Shown piece by piece: positions 30,187 to 41,205 of a stretch of 64,000 nt of DNA. This DNA is from Notolepis coatsorum (Eukaryota; Chordata; Actinopteri; Aulopiformes; Paralepididae): positions 151,170,034 through 151,234,033 of the forward strand of contig OZ020590.1 in the NCBI GenBank assembly GCA_963971535.1, in the 5' to 3' direction. The notes under the pieces are model-generated. The model ran no database searches and was not told the origin of the DNA. It worked only from the letters and a program-made list of their open reading frames with translations. Position numbers and translations under genes: made by a program. How positions within the stretch are numbered: position 1 is the stretch's first letter; each line of letters opens with the position of its first letter.

Positions 30187-32382
30187 TCACAGTGTGCAAC
30201 TATAGGGCTTTTCCCCAGTATGGCATCTCATGTGTCTATTCAGGTCTCCCTGTCTAGTATATATTTTAGGACACAGGGTGCAACTATAGGGCTTTTCCCC
30301 AGTATGGCTTCTTATATGTACTTTTAGGTCAGATTTTACACAAAATCTTTTAGGACACAGTGTGCAACTATAGGGCTTTTCCCCAGTATGGCGTGTCATG
30401 TGTCTATTCAGGTCTCCCTGTGTAATAAATCTTTTAGGACACAGGGTGCAACTATAGGGCTTTTCCCCAGTATGGCTTCTCATGTGAATATTCAGCTCTC
30501 CCTGTGTAATATATCTTTTAGGACACAGGGTGCAACTATAGGGCTTTTCCCCAGTATGGCTTCTCATGTGAATATTCAGGTGTCCCTGTGTAATATATTT
30601 TTTAGGACACAGTGTGCAACTATAGGGCTTTTCCCCAGTATGGCGTGTCATGTGAATATTCAGGTGTCCCTGTGTAATATATCTTTTAGGACACAGTGTG
30701 CAACTATAGGGCTTTTCCCCAGTATGGCGTGTCATGTGAATATTCAGGTGTCCCTGTGTAATATATCTTTTAGGACACAGTGTGCAACTATAGGGCTTTT
30801 CCCCAGTATGGCATCTTATATGTACTTTTAGGTCAGATTTTACACAAAATCTTTTAGGACACAGTGTGCAACTATAGGGCTTTTCCCCAGTATGGCGTGT
30901 CATGTGTCTATTCAGGTCTCCCTGTGTAATAAATCTTTTAGGACACAGTGTGCAACTATAGGGCTTTTCCCCCGTATGGCTTCTCATGTGTCTATTCAGG
31001 TCTCCCTGTCTAGTATATCTTTTAGGACACAGTGTGCAACTATAGGGCTTTTCCCCAGTATGGCTTCTCATGTGACTATTCAGGTCTCCCTGTGTAATAT
31101 ATCTTTTAGGACACAGTGTGCAACTATAGAGATTTTCCCCAGTATGGCTTCTCATGTGAATATTCAGCTCTCCCCGTGTAATATATTTTTTAGGACACAG
31201 GGTGCAACTATAGGGCTTTTCCCCAGTATGGCGTCTTATATGGTCTTTTAGGTTAGATTTTAAAGTAAATCTTTTAGGACACAGGGTGCAACTATAGGGC
31301 TTGTCCCCAGTGTGGCTTCTCATATGTTCTTCCAAGAGTGTAATGGTAGTACATTTCTTGCCACAAACAGTACATGTCATGTGAGTTTGAAAGTGAAGTT
31401 TTAAGCTCTCTGTGGGTTCTAAATGTTTTCCACACAAACCACAGTCACTAAGATGGACTTCAAGATGGGGCATTAAAGCTTTCCTATTAGGAAAACATTT
31501 CCCACACACTTTACAGCTCCAGGTCTCACATGGTATTTGGTTTAATAATTTCACCTCATGGGATGAAACCACAGAGCTCTTGAACTGGTTGCTGTTAGAC
31601 AAACTCTGTCCTTTGTTTTTCTGTGTCTTCTTTGATGTCAGTGAGTTTAAACCAGGATGAGGTTCACTAGTCTCCAGCCAATCATCACTGTCATCAGTAT
31701 CAGTTCCAGAACAGTGTGAAGAGAGGAGCTGGCCATCTGTAGTTGGTTCTAAATCACCAACTGGATCTACGTTACTGACTGGTTCTGATAATCCACAGTC
31801 CTCTCCATCAGGTTCTGTTTCCATCTGTTCTGTTGAGGTGCTGGCTAGAGGCTCTGTCTCTCTGTTTTCCTCAGTCTGGGTTTGGTTAAACCATGAGGAC
31901 TGAGGTTTCTCTTCATCATCCTCACTCTTCACAGGGACAGGGTTGAAAGTGAACTTGATATCAGCCTCCTCCAGACCTTGAAGCTGCTCTCCCTCCTGAC
32001 TGGTCCAGAGTTCCTCCTGTTCCTCTTTAATCTGTAGGAGCTCTGGGTCCTGGGTTTGGTTAAACCATGAGGACTGAGGTTTCTCTTCATCATGTTCACT
32101 CTTCACAGGGACAGGGTTGAAAGTGAACTTGATATCAGCCTCCTCCAGACCTTGAAGCTGCTCTCCCTCCTGACTGGTCCAGAGTTCCTCCTGTTCCTCT
32201 TTAATCTGTAGGAGCTCTGGGTCCTGGGTTTGGTTAAACCATGAGGACTGAGGTTTCTCTTCATCATGTTCACTCTTCACAGGGACAGGGTTGAATGTGA
32301 ACTTGATGATATCAGCATCCTCCAGACCTTGAAGCTGCTCTCCCTCCGGACAGGTCCAGAGTTCCTCCTGTTCCTCTTTCAT
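30187..32382 (-). CDS. C2H2 zinc-finger protein, terminal exon, copy 2
   Basis: Paralogue of the exon at 2532-4679. From the Met at 32382 it has 731 codons: three tandem acidic modules ([26 protein letters not shown]), the S/D-rich linker, three variant fingers, 13 canonical fingers (16 in all) and a truncated last finger (YSCTL stop). The finger order differs strongly from copy 1 (runs of ITQGHLNIH, repeated [12 protein letters not shown] and [12 protein letters not shown]), although the N-terminus and flanks are almost the same. The homologous exon start lies near 32478, but a seven-G run at 32471-32477 replaces six in copy 1. This shifts the splice phase by one, so either translation begins at 32382, or the upstream exon differs, or the copy is impaired. 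It is probably a nuclear DNA-binding regulator. Confidence 0.83.
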   Translation of the reverse strand: MKEEQEELWTCPEGEQLQGLEDADIIKFTFNPVPVKSEHDEEKPQSSWFNQTQDPELLQIKEEQEELWTSQEGEQLQGLEEADIKFTFNPVPVKSEHDEEKPQSSWFNQTQDPELLQIKEEQEELWTSQEGEQLQGLEEADIKFTFNPVPVKSEDDEEKPQSSWFNQTQTEENRETEPLASTSTEQMETEPDGEDCGLSEPVSNVDPVGDLEPTTDGQLLSSHCSGTDTDDSDDWLETSEPHPGLNSLTSKKTQKNKGQSLSNSNQFKSSVVSSHEVKLLNQIPCETWSCKVCGKCFPNRKALMPHLEVHLSDCGLCGKHLEPTESLKLHFQTHMTCTVCGKKCTTITLLEEHMRSHTGDKPYSCTLCPKRFTLKSNLKDHIRRHTGEKPYSCTLCPKKYITRGELNIHMRSHTGENLYSCTLCPKRYITQGDLNSHMRSHTGEKPYSCTLCPKRYTRQGDLNRHMRSHTGEKPYSCTLCPKRFITQGDLNRHMTRHTGEKPYSCTLCPKRFCVKSDLKVHIRCHTGEKPYSCTLCPKRYITQGHLNIHMTRHTGEKPYSCTLCPKRYITQGHLNIHMTRHTGEKPYSCTLCPKKYITQGHLNIHMRSHTGEKPYSCTLCPKRYITQGELNIHMRSHTGEKPYSCTLCPKRFITQGDLNRHMTRHTGEKPYSCTLCPKRFCVKSDLKVHIRSHTGEKPYSCTLCPKIYTRQGDLNRHMRCHTGEKPYSCTL

Positions 32383-32559
32383 CTGTAGGAGCTCTGGCTG
32401 CTCCTGTCTCAGACTGGGGCTCCTCTCCTGCTGTTCAGGGGGAACCTCCTCTTCACAGACAGAGAGCTGTGGGGGGGTCTGGAGGGAGGCAGAATAATAA
32501 CATGAATAGTTGTAATTGCTGTCACCATTGGAAAGCCACCCATTTTAAGAATTCACACA

Positions 32560-32968
32560 TGTTCTTCCTGTGCCCCAGGACAGTTCAGTCAGTATGTTCT
32601 TCCTGTGCCCCAGGACAGTTCAGTCAGTATGTTCTTCATGTGCCCCAGGACAGTTCAGTCAGTATGTTCTTCCTGTGCTCCAGGACAGTTCAGTCAGTAT
32701 GTTCTTCCTGTGCTCCAGGACAGTTCAGTCAGTATGTTCTTCCTGTGTCTCAGGACAGTTCAGTCAGTATGTTCTTCCTCAGTATGTACTGACATACTGA
32801 CTGAACTGTCCTTGAGCACAGGAGGAACATACTGACTGAACTGTCCTGGAGCACAGGAAGAACATACTGACTGAACTGTCCTGGAGCACAGGAAGTACAT
32901 ACTGACTGAACTGTCCTGGAGCACAGGAAGAACATACTGACTGAACTGTCCTGGAGCACAGGAAGAAC
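32560..32968. repeat. Inverted 35-bp minisatellite, unit 2 copy
   Basis: Same palindromic arrangement as 4736-5357 but shorter: about six direct units to ~32785, then about five reversed units to 32968. The turning point TCAGTATGTACTGACATACTG is conserved, so the inversion predates the duplication while unit number has since changed. Confidence 0.9.
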
Positions 32969-32999
32969 ATAGATGGTGAAAAAACGAGGTAGTTCACTA

Positions 33000-33212
33000 T
33001 TCGGCCCATGATTAAAATGACATAAATGATGCAACATACATATATATATCATGACAAATGACATACAGGTATACAGTACTGGTACATTTGTGACATACAA
33101 GATATGCAAATATACAGTAGTTAAACAGAGATCTTAACAGAAAATATATACATACGAGGGGGAGGAAACTGTACATTAGCAGGGAGTGGGTGGGTGGGAG
33201 GAGACATGTGTA
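33000..33212 (-). mobile_element. LINE 3' UTR relic, unit 2 copy
   Basis: Counterpart of 5392-5600 with a few small indels. No coding part. Confidence 0.6.
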
Positions 33213-33266
33213 TTGTGAATTGTGTATTGTGAAAGCCAAGGTAGGTGATTCAATAATGTTACTAGA

Positions 33267-33641
33267 TCAACTGATCTTTACATTTGAATTTTTTTTCAAA
33301 TAGTCTACTAGTACAAATGTTTGGATCAAAATGCTGATCGGTACTTCGTTCAGACGGGAGAGGAGGAGAGGGGGTGTTTGCCTCCTTTCCTCAGACAATT
33401 CTTTGCACTCTTCTCCCTGATTTGTAATAGCTTTTGGCAATCTGAAGTACTCTAAATGCTTTTCCCAGTCCGACCAATTAGTACAGCCAAAAAACACAAC
33501 AATAATTGACCCTTTTGAGCAACAATGAAAAGGAACAGTTGCGAGTTCGGTTGCGTTGTAAACATTCAGTATATCCAAAATGGTCGACTTCCGGTTTGAT
33601 GACGCGCCGTGAAAGCACTTGCGTACTACAACACAGTACAT
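33267..33641 (-). pseudogene. THAP-like exon relic, copy 2
   Basis: Translated frame identical over all 124 residues to 5656-6030, including the same apparent frameshift and missing start. The damage therefore predates the duplication. Complete identity across the frame points to a recent duplication or gene conversion rather than proving function. Confidence 0.5.
33572..33613 (-). promoter_or_regulatory. Promoter-like ETS and YY1-like sites, copy 2
   Basis: Same arrangement as 5961-6003: minus strand GACGCGCC region, ACCGGAAGT and CCATTTTGG, upstream of the THAP-like relic. Confidence 0.35.
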
Positions 33642-33904
33642 AAGCTACTGTCTAGACATGTGTATGGCTGGGAGCTTTATACAATTAAACTCTTACACTA
33701 AACCAAAATAAAATCAAAACATTACTTAAAACAGAAATGGTAAACTAGCGCCACCTGCTGAACAGAGCAGGAAATGCCACAATGCATAGAGTTAGCAGGT
33801 AAATTAATTTACATTGATAAACATAAAATATGCATGGAGCCACATACCTGCAGAAGACACATAAAACAACACCGCTGGAGTCTTCTGGTCGCTGCACATC
33901 TTGC

Positions 33905-34556
33905 ATATTATCTACGTGTACAAAATTAAACAATTCATTAGTTTCTTCACCATAATAACTCATACCTACATGTACAAAATTAAACAATTCATTAGTTTCT
34001 TCACCATAATAACTCATACCTACATGTACTAAATTAAACACTTCATTAGTTTCTTCACCATAATAACTCATACCTACATGTACAAAATTAAACAATGCAT
34101 TCGTTTTTTTTCACCATAATAACTCATACCTACATGTACTAAATTAAACACTTCATTAGTTTCTTCACCATAATAACTCATACCTACATGTACTAAATTA
34201 AACAATTCATTAGTTTCTTCACCATAATAACTCATACCTACATGTACAAAATTAAACAATTCATTAGTTTCTTCACCATAATAACTCATACCTACATGTA
34301 CTAAATTAAACACTTCATTAGTTTCTTCACCATAATAACTCATACCTACATGTACAAAATTAAACAATGCATTCGTTTTTTTCACCATAATAACTCATAC
34401 CTACATGTACTAAATTAAACACTTCATTAGTTTCTTCACCATAATAACTCATACCTACATGTACTAAATTAAACAATTCATTAGTTTCTTCACCATAATA
34501 ACTCATACCTACATGTACAAAATTAAACAATGCATTAGTTTCTTCACCATAATAAT
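33905..34556. repeat. 54-bp minisatellite, about 12 units
   Basis: Same unit as at 6297-6612 but roughly double in number. Units alternate between AAATTAAACAATTC and TAAATTAAACACTTC types in a higher-order pattern, suggesting block duplication. A poly-T length change near 34101 breaks the minus-strand 18-residue frame. Confidence 0.9.
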
Positions 34557-34648
34557 AATAATAACTCAAAGAACAGAGATAATGGAATCTGCATGGAATG
34601 GCCGTAGCAATCATTGCGACATTTAACCTACCTATAAAACTAGAACTA

Positions 34649-35156
34649 TAATAATAATAATAATGCAGGACCTGTTGCAGAGGTCTTTATTCGGCATGCA
34701 ACGACACTCAATGTTTTAGCGGTACACACAGCGGTTAGTTTTTTTAGCACACACACCGGAACACACACGCATGCATTGTCTCTTTAGAATCGCCGATGCG
34801 ATTCGTCTCTGCGATTAACCCATCCCGTCGTCCTTCCCCCCCAAGGGCAGCCGGGAGCAGACAGGCGTCAACGTGAGCTGCGCCAGGGGACCAATCCAAG
34901 TGCTCCTGTCCGTCTTCGTCAAGGACGCCACAGCGTTAGCAATCTGTTGTTGTGCATGTTTTTCCATTGGGTTTATCTTATCGGGGGGAAACCCTTGCGA
35001 GCACGAGGAGAACATGCAAACTCCACACAGAAAGGCCTGGGAGATACCCCACCTGGGTACCTGGCATCATGGAAACCTGGTCCCCAAGCGGGAATCGAAC
35101 CCTGGACCTTCTTGCTGTGAGGCGACAGTGTTAACCACTACACCACCGTGCCGCCT
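34649..35156 (-). mobile_element. tRNA-derived SINE, ~0.5 kb
   Basis: Minus strand begins GGCGGCACGGTGGTGTAGTGG (A-box) and has GGTCCAGGGTTCGATTCCC (B-box). The body contains GAGTTTGCATGTTCTCC and ends near AATAAAGACC with an (ATT)n tail. This is a well-known fish SINE head. It interrupts sequence that is continuous in unit 1 (AGAACTAGTGGTC near 6708). ACTA flanks both sides (34645-34648 and 35157-35160), consistent with a short duplication. Confidence 0.8.
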
Positions 35157-35295
35157 ACTAGTGGTCAAATGAGCACAAATGTCATAAAACCATGTAATAA
35201 AATGAACGCTAAAAATGTGTTACATTTAGCAGAAACGAGTGAAATAAGGAGCTATATTTCAAACAGAAGCACCTCCCCTCAGCAGAGAGCGGCAA

Positions 35296-35415
35296 CTTCT
35301 TCTTCTTCTTCTTCTTTTTGAGGTTTAACGGCGGCCAACCACTTGTTAGGGTATTTGCCGCCATCTACTGGTATCCTTTACCTCCTACAAAATCCAATTC
35401 CCCTCACCTTCATGG
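35296..35415 (-). mobile_element. LINE 3' end with (GAA)n tail, unit 2 copy
   Basis: Counterpart of 6846-6975; the GAA run is shorter here. Confidence 0.55.
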
Positions 35416-35968
35416 AGTGCAACTGTGACCACTGTGTTCCTGCTCTGCTTGAATAATGGACACGGGAGACAGGATGGACGGAGTACTTATTTTCTTTATA
35501 CTGTCAAGCATAAGAAATATACAATGCCGTCAGACTTAAGCACATCCATGTTGGTAAGTACACACATCTCTCATCATTCAGGATAGACTGAGCTATATGA
35601 ATCAGACATTAGAATATAAAACATTAGAAAATACAACATTAGAATAAAACATTAGAAAATACAATTGACCAAAAACATCACAACATACCTGTCAAGCATA
35701 ATAAATATACAATGCCGTCAGCCTTAAGCACATCCATGTTGGTAAGTACACACATTTCTGTGGTAGGAGAAAACTCCAGTTAGAACACACACTTCTCAGC
35801 AGCGCCCGGTGTAAAGCCCCTCCCCCCATGAATACTAGTTTACCAACGTGCTCATATAAGAGTTCGCGAAAACGGCCAAATCTCTTATAAACAGATACAC
35901 AACTGCACAACATCAAACCACTGTTCATAACTCGGTTCATTACTTGGAAACCTATTTACAACATTCTT
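35416..35968. other. Duplicated spacer, no gene seen
   Basis: Counterpart of 6976-7511 with the same internal direct repeat and donor-like GTAAGT motifs. Confidence 0.5.
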
Positions 35969-37524
35969 CTTCTTCTTCTTCTTCTTCCATGAGTTAATGG
36001 CAGATCGCGACCACAAAAGGCGCATACCGCCACATACTGTACAATCCATTCAACCCCATAACACACAAAACAAAACCCCATCCCTAACATCACCACCCTA
36101 TCCAAACCTAATCTATGAGTCATTCATTGCCTCCTGTGGGCTGACTGGCTTTTTTGAACACTCACCACCACCTCCCATAACTCTCTTACTTGATCACTCA
36201 CATTACAACAACCTTCTTCCCTAACTCCCTTGATACTTGCCCCATTGTCAACCCCTTCATACCCATGTCTAGTACTGCTTCAACTACTAACTTTAACCTC
36301 TCTGTCCTACTGCTAATCATCACTATTGTATTCACTACTCTTGTCACAAATGCCACTATCTCCAACTTCTCCCCCCACACCCTCTCTTTCTCCTCCTGTA
36401 CTTCCTCTACCGACAAATGCCCTTTTCTAAACCCCTGATCCTCACCTTGCTTCCCCTGATCCTCCTGCACTACCCTTACTGCCAAATGCCCTTCTCCTTC
36501 CTTACCTTGCTTTCCCTGTCCTACCTTCCTAACTGCCTCTGCATACGAAATCCTATCATCCCTTCTCACCTGCTGGACCACTACCTCTCGCTTCATCGCC
36601 TCACAACCCCAATACGCTACACTATGCTTCCCACCACAACTACAACACCTCGGCTCTCCCAGGTCACACTCCCCATACTCATGCTCCCCACTACATCTAG
36701 CACATCTCTGTCCCTTCCTACATGACCTAGCTATATGACCAAACTCCTGGCACCTGTAACACCTCAACGGTTTCGGCACAAACTCCCTAACCCTATATGC
36801 CAAAAACCCTAAAAATACTCTTGGACTAACCTCACCCTCAAACTGAATAACTATCGTCCCTGTCACCTCCTTCTCTACACCTCTCTTCGTCCTATCTACA
36901 CTCTTAACTTTCCCATTACGTTTGTCACTCCTCAACTCTTCTAACAGCTGCTCCATACTAACCTTAATTGGAATTCCACTAATCACCCCCTTGCAACCAC
37001 CATCCCGTTTCTCCCCTACTATCACTACTCTACAGACCTTCACTTTGCCAATGCTCTTCATTTCCCTTGCCTTCTCTACCTGCACTACACTTACACACCC
37101 TATAGACAAGTTCCCATCGTCTAACACCTTTCCGTACCTTACCTCTCCTAACTGTGCTCTAATGAGTTTTGACAGCTGACTCGGCTCTATGTTCCTAACT
37201 CCGTCTACTCCCTCAAATCGCACCACTACATTCAACCCTACAAACTCCTTCTCTCTACCCTCATCCTCTGACCCACTCAAGCTATCTCCCCCCTCTTTCT
37301 TCCTCTTACTCCCCTTCCCCCCACTTTCCCTGCTCTTTTTCCCCACATTTTCCCACACCTCTCCCTCGTTTTCCTCTCCTACTCTACACTCCATATCACT
37401 AGCCATCCCCTCTCCTTCATCACGGCCATCACTGTTGGAATTGCACTTGCTTGCTCTACCCCCCCTGGCTCCCGACGTCGAACCCTGGGGGGAACTAGGG
37501 CCCGAAAACGGCAACATGCTTCGT
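35969..37524 (-). mobile_element. ORF1-only LINE derivative, copy 2
   Basis: Same organisation as 7512-9153: (GAA)n tail at 35969-35989, a short 3' UTR, ORF1, no ORF2. The 5' part is cut by a LINE at 37525, a 28-bp sliver survives at 39444-39471 and the rest resumes at 40499. Confidence 0.6.
36198..37517 (-). CDS. LINE ORF1-type protein, unit 2 copy, interrupted
   Basis: 439-codon minus-strand frame matching 7669-9153: acidic/lysine-rich linker, RRM-like middle and the three knuckles (CYRCQEFGHIARSC, CARCSGEHEYGEC, CCSCGGKHSVAYWGC). A small insertion (about 36202-36206) makes it stop earlier (GKKVVVM stop). A few codons are gained or lost relative to copy 1 (EPRCC against VEPRCC). The true N-terminus is at 40501-40684. 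It is unlikely to be expressed intact. Confidence 0.68.
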   Translation of the reverse strand: MLPFSGPSSPQGSTSGARGGRASKCNSNSDGRDEGEGMASDMECRVGEENEGEVWENVGKKSRESGGKGSKRKKEGGDSLSGSEDEGREKEFVGLNVVVRFEGVDGVRNIEPSQLSKLIRAQLGEVRYGKVLDDGNLSIGCVSVVQVEKAREMKSIGKVKVCRVVIVGEKRDGGCKGVISGIPIKVSMEQLLEELRSDKRNGKVKSVDRTKRGVEKEVTGTIVIQFEGEVSPRVFLGFLAYRVREFVPKPLRCYRCQEFGHIARSCRKGQRCARCSGEHEYGECDLGEPRCCSCGGKHSVAYWGCEAMKREVVVQQVRRDDRISYAEAVRKVGQGKQGKEGEGHLAVRVVQEDQGKQGEDQGFRKGHLSVEEVQEEKERVWGEKLEIVAFVTRVVNTIVMISSRTERLKLVVEAVLDMGMKGLTMGQVSRELGKKVVVM

Positions 37525-38899
37525 GACCACTCTGCACAAAAAGGGCAGCAAATTAGACCCAGGCAACTACCGCCCTGTTTCTATTCTCACCTCCATCTCG
37601 AAAGTCATGGAAAAAATAGTCTACGAACAGGTCGAAAAGTACCTAGCGGAAAAAAATCTAATCTACGAATTCCAATCTGGCTTCAGAACATCCCACTCCA
37701 CTGACACATGCCTTCTCTATTTGAATGACCACATCAAACAAGAGGTGGACGCAGGCAAATACTGCGGCATGGTCATGCTGGACCTACAAAAGGCCTTTGA
37801 CACGGTCAATCACTCCATTCTGATTGACAAGCTAAAAGCAATTGGTTTTGATAGTCTATCAGTGAGCTGGATGCAATCCTACCTTGAGGGGAGGGAACAG
37901 ATGGTGGAGGTAAACGGTACCCTATCCCCCCCCCTCACAGTGAGCTGTGGTGTTCCACAAGGAAGCATACTAGGACCGCTACTGTTCCTAATTTATGCAA
38001 ATGACATGTCGTCAGCTTGTGACTGCAACTTGTTCCTGTTTGCGGACGACTCAGCCCTGCTGGTCTCTGACAAGAACAAGTTACAGGTTGAAAAAACCCT
38101 CAGCTCGGAACTAGGCAGAATCTGCATATGGCTCGCTGATAACAAACTATCATTACACATGGGCAAAACAGAGTCCATTCTCTTCGGTTCAAATAACAAA
38201 CTCAGCAAGACCGACGGCTTCTCAGTTACAGTGGGTGACAATATTGTCACAAGGAAAGATGAAATTACCTACCTGGGTTCCATCCTAGAGGCTAATCTCT
38301 CCTGTGACAAAATGGCATCCAATGTAATAAAAAAAGTCAACCAACGAACTCGATTCTTGTACCGGATCTCCTCTCTGGTAAACAAGAACACCCTGAAGAC
38401 TCTGGCAGGAGCACTCATTCAGGGGTACTACGACTATGCTTGCACCTCATGGTACCAAAGCACCTCAAAGGCGCTAAAAACAAAATTACAAACATCTCAA
38501 AACAAACTGGTCAGACTACTGCTTGACCTTACTCCTAGAACCCACCTCACCCCTGCCCACTTCGACAACCTAGGATGGCTTAGAGTAGACGACAGAGTAC
38601 AACAACTTGCAATGGGCCTGGTCTACAAGATACACTACACGACCAAGGTACCCATGTACATGTCAAAATACTTCCCAAAGGTCAGTGAATACCACGATCA
38701 CAACACCAGAGGGAGCTCCACAAATCATGTTAAACCCAGATTCGGCTCAAATAAGGGACTAAACACGTTTCGCAATGATGCCACATCAATGTGGAACGCC
38801 CTACCCAAAGCTGTAAAGGAATGTGGATCACTACCCACTTTCAAAACCTCTCTCAAGGGACACCTACGGGAGACTGCAATTCAACACTGGCCCCTGTAA
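37523..38899 (+). CDS. LINE ORF2 C-terminal half: reverse transcriptase
   Basis: 458 codons open. Motifs in order: HKKGSKLDPGNYRPVSILTS at the N-terminus, GFRTSHSTDTCLLYL, motif A LDLQKAFDTVNH (~90), motif B GVPQGSILGPLLFLIYANDM (~150), motif C FADD (173-176) and TYLGSILEANLSCDKMAS, then the family's C-terminal region ending HLRETAIQHWPL. This is the catalytic core of a non-LTR retrotransposon polymerase that copies its RNA at a nicked genomic site. The N-terminal endonuclease and the start of RT are missing through 5' truncation; the first Met comes from junction sequence. The catalytic residues look intact, but an active enzyme is not expected. Confidence 0.85.
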   Translation: MTTLHKKGSKLDPGNYRPVSILTSISKVMEKIVYEQVEKYLAEKNLIYEFQSGFRTSHSTDTCLLYLNDHIKQEVDAGKYCGMVMLDLQKAFDTVNHSILIDKLKAIGFDSLSVSWMQSYLEGREQMVEVNGTLSPPLTVSCGVPQGSILGPLLFLIYANDMSSACDCNLFLFADDSALLVSDKNKLQVEKTLSSELGRICIWLADNKLSLHMGKTESILFGSNNKLSKTDGFSVTVGDNIVTRKDEITYLGSILEANLSCDKMASNVIKKVNQRTRFLYRISSLVNKNTLKTLAGALIQGYYDYACTSWYQSTSKALKTKLQTSQNKLVRLLLDLTPRTHLTPAHFDNLGWLRVDDRVQQLAMGLVYKIHYTTKVPMYMSKYFPKVSEYHDHNTRGSSTNHVKPRFGSNKGLNTFRNDATSMWNALPKAVKECGSLPTFKTSLKGHLRETAIQHWPL

Positions 38900-39443
38900 A
38901 TATCCTAACCCAACCCCCTCCAATGTACAGTCATTTACCTAGTATGGTTGTCAATAGTTCAATGTACAATTGTGTTTGTTTGTACAGTGTCTCCTCCCCC
39001 CCCCCCCCTCAATGTACAGTGTTACTTGTTTATACAGTGTGCCCCCCGCCCCCCCCCCCCCAACCACCTCCAATGTAAATTACCCAGTATGGTTGTCAAT
39101 ATCCCAATGTACCCAACCCCCCCCACCCAACCTCCTCCAATGTACAGTTTCTACGTCAAATGTATATACTCCCTTTTCTTGACTCCTTCTGTATCACAAA
39201 CAGTACTGTATTTGCAAATCTGGTATGTCATAAATGTATAGATGTAGCAGTACTGACTATCTGTATGTCATGTATGTCATATATGTCTATATGAATTGAA
39301 AATGGGGGACCCTGATGGAAACAAGACAAACGTCTTTCTCAGGTCTGCATCCCCTTAACAATTGTATGTATTGAGCCGTACTGTATTGTACCCATTCTGC
39401 AATCTGTTAAATAAAGTTTTCATTCATTCATTCATTCATTCAT
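37525..39443 (+). mobile_element. LINE (CR1/L2/Rex1-like), most complete copy
   Basis: 1.9-kb 5'-truncated copy inserted antisense into the ORF1 gene, ending in AAATAAAGTTTTCATTC with an (ATTC)n tail. The 3' UTR holds C-rich tandem segments with CCAATGTACA. It is the reference copy for this family in the window. Confidence 0.9.
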
Positions 39444-39471
39444 TCTCCTACTTCTAGCTCCCGACCTCAAA
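39444..39471 (-). pseudogene. 28-bp sliver of ORF1 between two LINEs
   Basis: TCCTACTTCTAGCTCCCGACC matches 9086-9106 in unit 1. It is the part of the ORF1 gene lying between the insertion points of the LINEs at 37525 and 39472. Confidence 0.75.
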
Positions 39472-40498
39472 GGCAAATCTTTCCTGTGACAGAATGGCAT
39501 CCAATGTAATAAAAAAAAGTCAACCAACGAACTAGATTCTTGTACCGGATCTCCTCTATGGTAAACAAGAATACCCTGAAGACTCTGGCAGGAGCACTCA
39601 TTCAAGGGTACTATGACTATGCGTGCACCTCATGGTACCAAAGCACCTCAAAGGCGCTTAAAACAAAATTACAAACATCACAAAACAAACTGGTCAGACT
39701 ACTACTTGACCTGAACCCCAGAACCCACCTCACCCCTGCCCACTTTGACAACCTAGGATGGCTTAGAGTAGACGACAGAGTACAGCAACTTGCAATGGGC
39801 CTGGTCTACAAGATACACTATACGACCGGGGTGCCCATGTACATGTCAAAATACTTCCCAAAGGTCAGTGAATACCACAACCACTACACCAGAGGAAGCT
39901 CAACAAATCATGTTAAACCCAGATTCGGCTCAAACAAGGGACTAAACACGTTTCGCAATTATGCCACAACAATGTGGAACGCCCTACCCAAAGTTGTAAA
40001 GGAATGTGAATCCCTGCCCACATTCAAAACCGCTCTTAAAGAGCACCTACGGGAGGCTGCAATTCGAAACTGGCCACCGTAAATGCCCAAAACCCCCACC
40101 ACCTCCTAATAGACAGTCTCCTCCTCACCGCATGTATATATTCCCTCCCCGCCGTATGTATATTTCCCTCCCACCCCCTCCTAATGTACAGTCCCCTCCC
40201 CATCATATGTATATACTCTGTCAGGATCTAGGGGTAACAGTACTGTATATTTGAATGCCGCCTATGTCACAAATGTATCAGTACTAAATACCTATATGTC
40301 CATATGCCATGAATGTCATGTATGTTGTGTATGTCATAAATGTCTATATGAATTGAAAATGGGGGACCCTGATGGAAACAAGACAAACGTCTTTCTCAGG
40401 TCTGCATCCCCTTAACAATTGTATGTATTGAGCCGTACTGTATTGTACTCATTCTGCAATCTGTTAAATAAAGTTTTCATTCATTCATTCATTCATTC
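39472..40498 (+). mobile_element. LINE 3' fragment, second insertion in ORF1
   Basis: Starts at GGCAAATCTTTCCTGTGACA. The coding part (39485-40082) has one extra A in an A run near 39516 that shifts the frame before RISSMVNKNTLKTL. The 3' UTR lacks the C-rich segments of the first copy and resembles that at 22500-22810. Tail (ATTC)n. Ends where the ORF1 sequence ACCCTTGGGGG resumes. Confidence 0.85.
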
Positions 40499-40500
40499 AC

Positions 40501-40684
40501 CCTTGGGGGAAACAGGGCTCGGATGCGACAAATCCCATACCATCAACTCGTCAACATGTGAACACAAGTCGCAAAAGTCGCAAATCTCACAACCATCGTC
40601 GCCCAAACTCCAATCGTCAACACTACCACCACAACACATCCGATATTTCGGCATTCCCAACCTCCTCCTTCCCTTCTTCCCCAT
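40501..40684 (-). pseudogene. N-terminal piece of ORF1, unit 2 copy
   Basis: Minus strand from ATG at 40684: MGKKGRRRLGMPKYRMCCGG, DDGCEICDFCDLCSHVDEL, then HPSPVSPKG at the LINE junction. It is longer by one CDF repeat than the unit 1 piece. It is the natural start of the ORF1 frame at 36198-37517. Confidence 0.65.
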
Positions 40685-41064
40685 CGCGCCGTCTCGTACT
40701 CTCAAGCCCCTATTTACAACATTATCGGCTTAGACCAGAGATATATCATCAAGGTACAAGGATAGCTGCTTACCTCTTATCATTCAGGATAGAGTAGACT
40801 GAGGTTAGTAGGAAGCAGCACGTAAACCTTAAGCCAGATACCATACGTCGCCCACCAAAACGTCACTTCGATTTCAAAATAAAAGACCTATTTACAATAG
40901 TTGGTTGTCCCAAATCATTCAGAATTTACAATAAACTAAAAACGGTAAACTAAAACAGCTGATCATTCTTCAAACCGTTACACAACTAATGCTGCTACTT
41001 CCTGATTGAGCCCCCCTCTGCGAGACACTCCTTGCCCCCTGCTGCCTGACTCTGTACTCCTTGG
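40685..41064. other. 5' region of ORF1 LINE and spacer, unit 2 copy
   Basis: Counterpart of 20517-20874 with small indels (an extra ~10 bp near 40827 and a different stretch near 40855). No gene. Confidence 0.4.
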
Positions 41065-41205
41065 TCACCCGCTGCCCCCTTTATTCAATTCCCTAACCAC
41101 CTCCTCCAATGTCAGACCTTCCATACCCAAATGTTGAACCGCTATCCTAACAATCATTTTAATTCTATCTGTTCTACCCTCAATCTTTGCCGCAGTATTA
41201 ACTAC
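41065..41205 (-). pseudogene. ORF1 C-terminal relic, unit 2 copy
   Basis: Same as 20875-21015. Confidence 0.65.

Noticed and set aside
30388..31251. Plus-strand ORFs of 147 and 119 codons
   Set aside because: Antisense shadow of the copy 2 zinc fingers.
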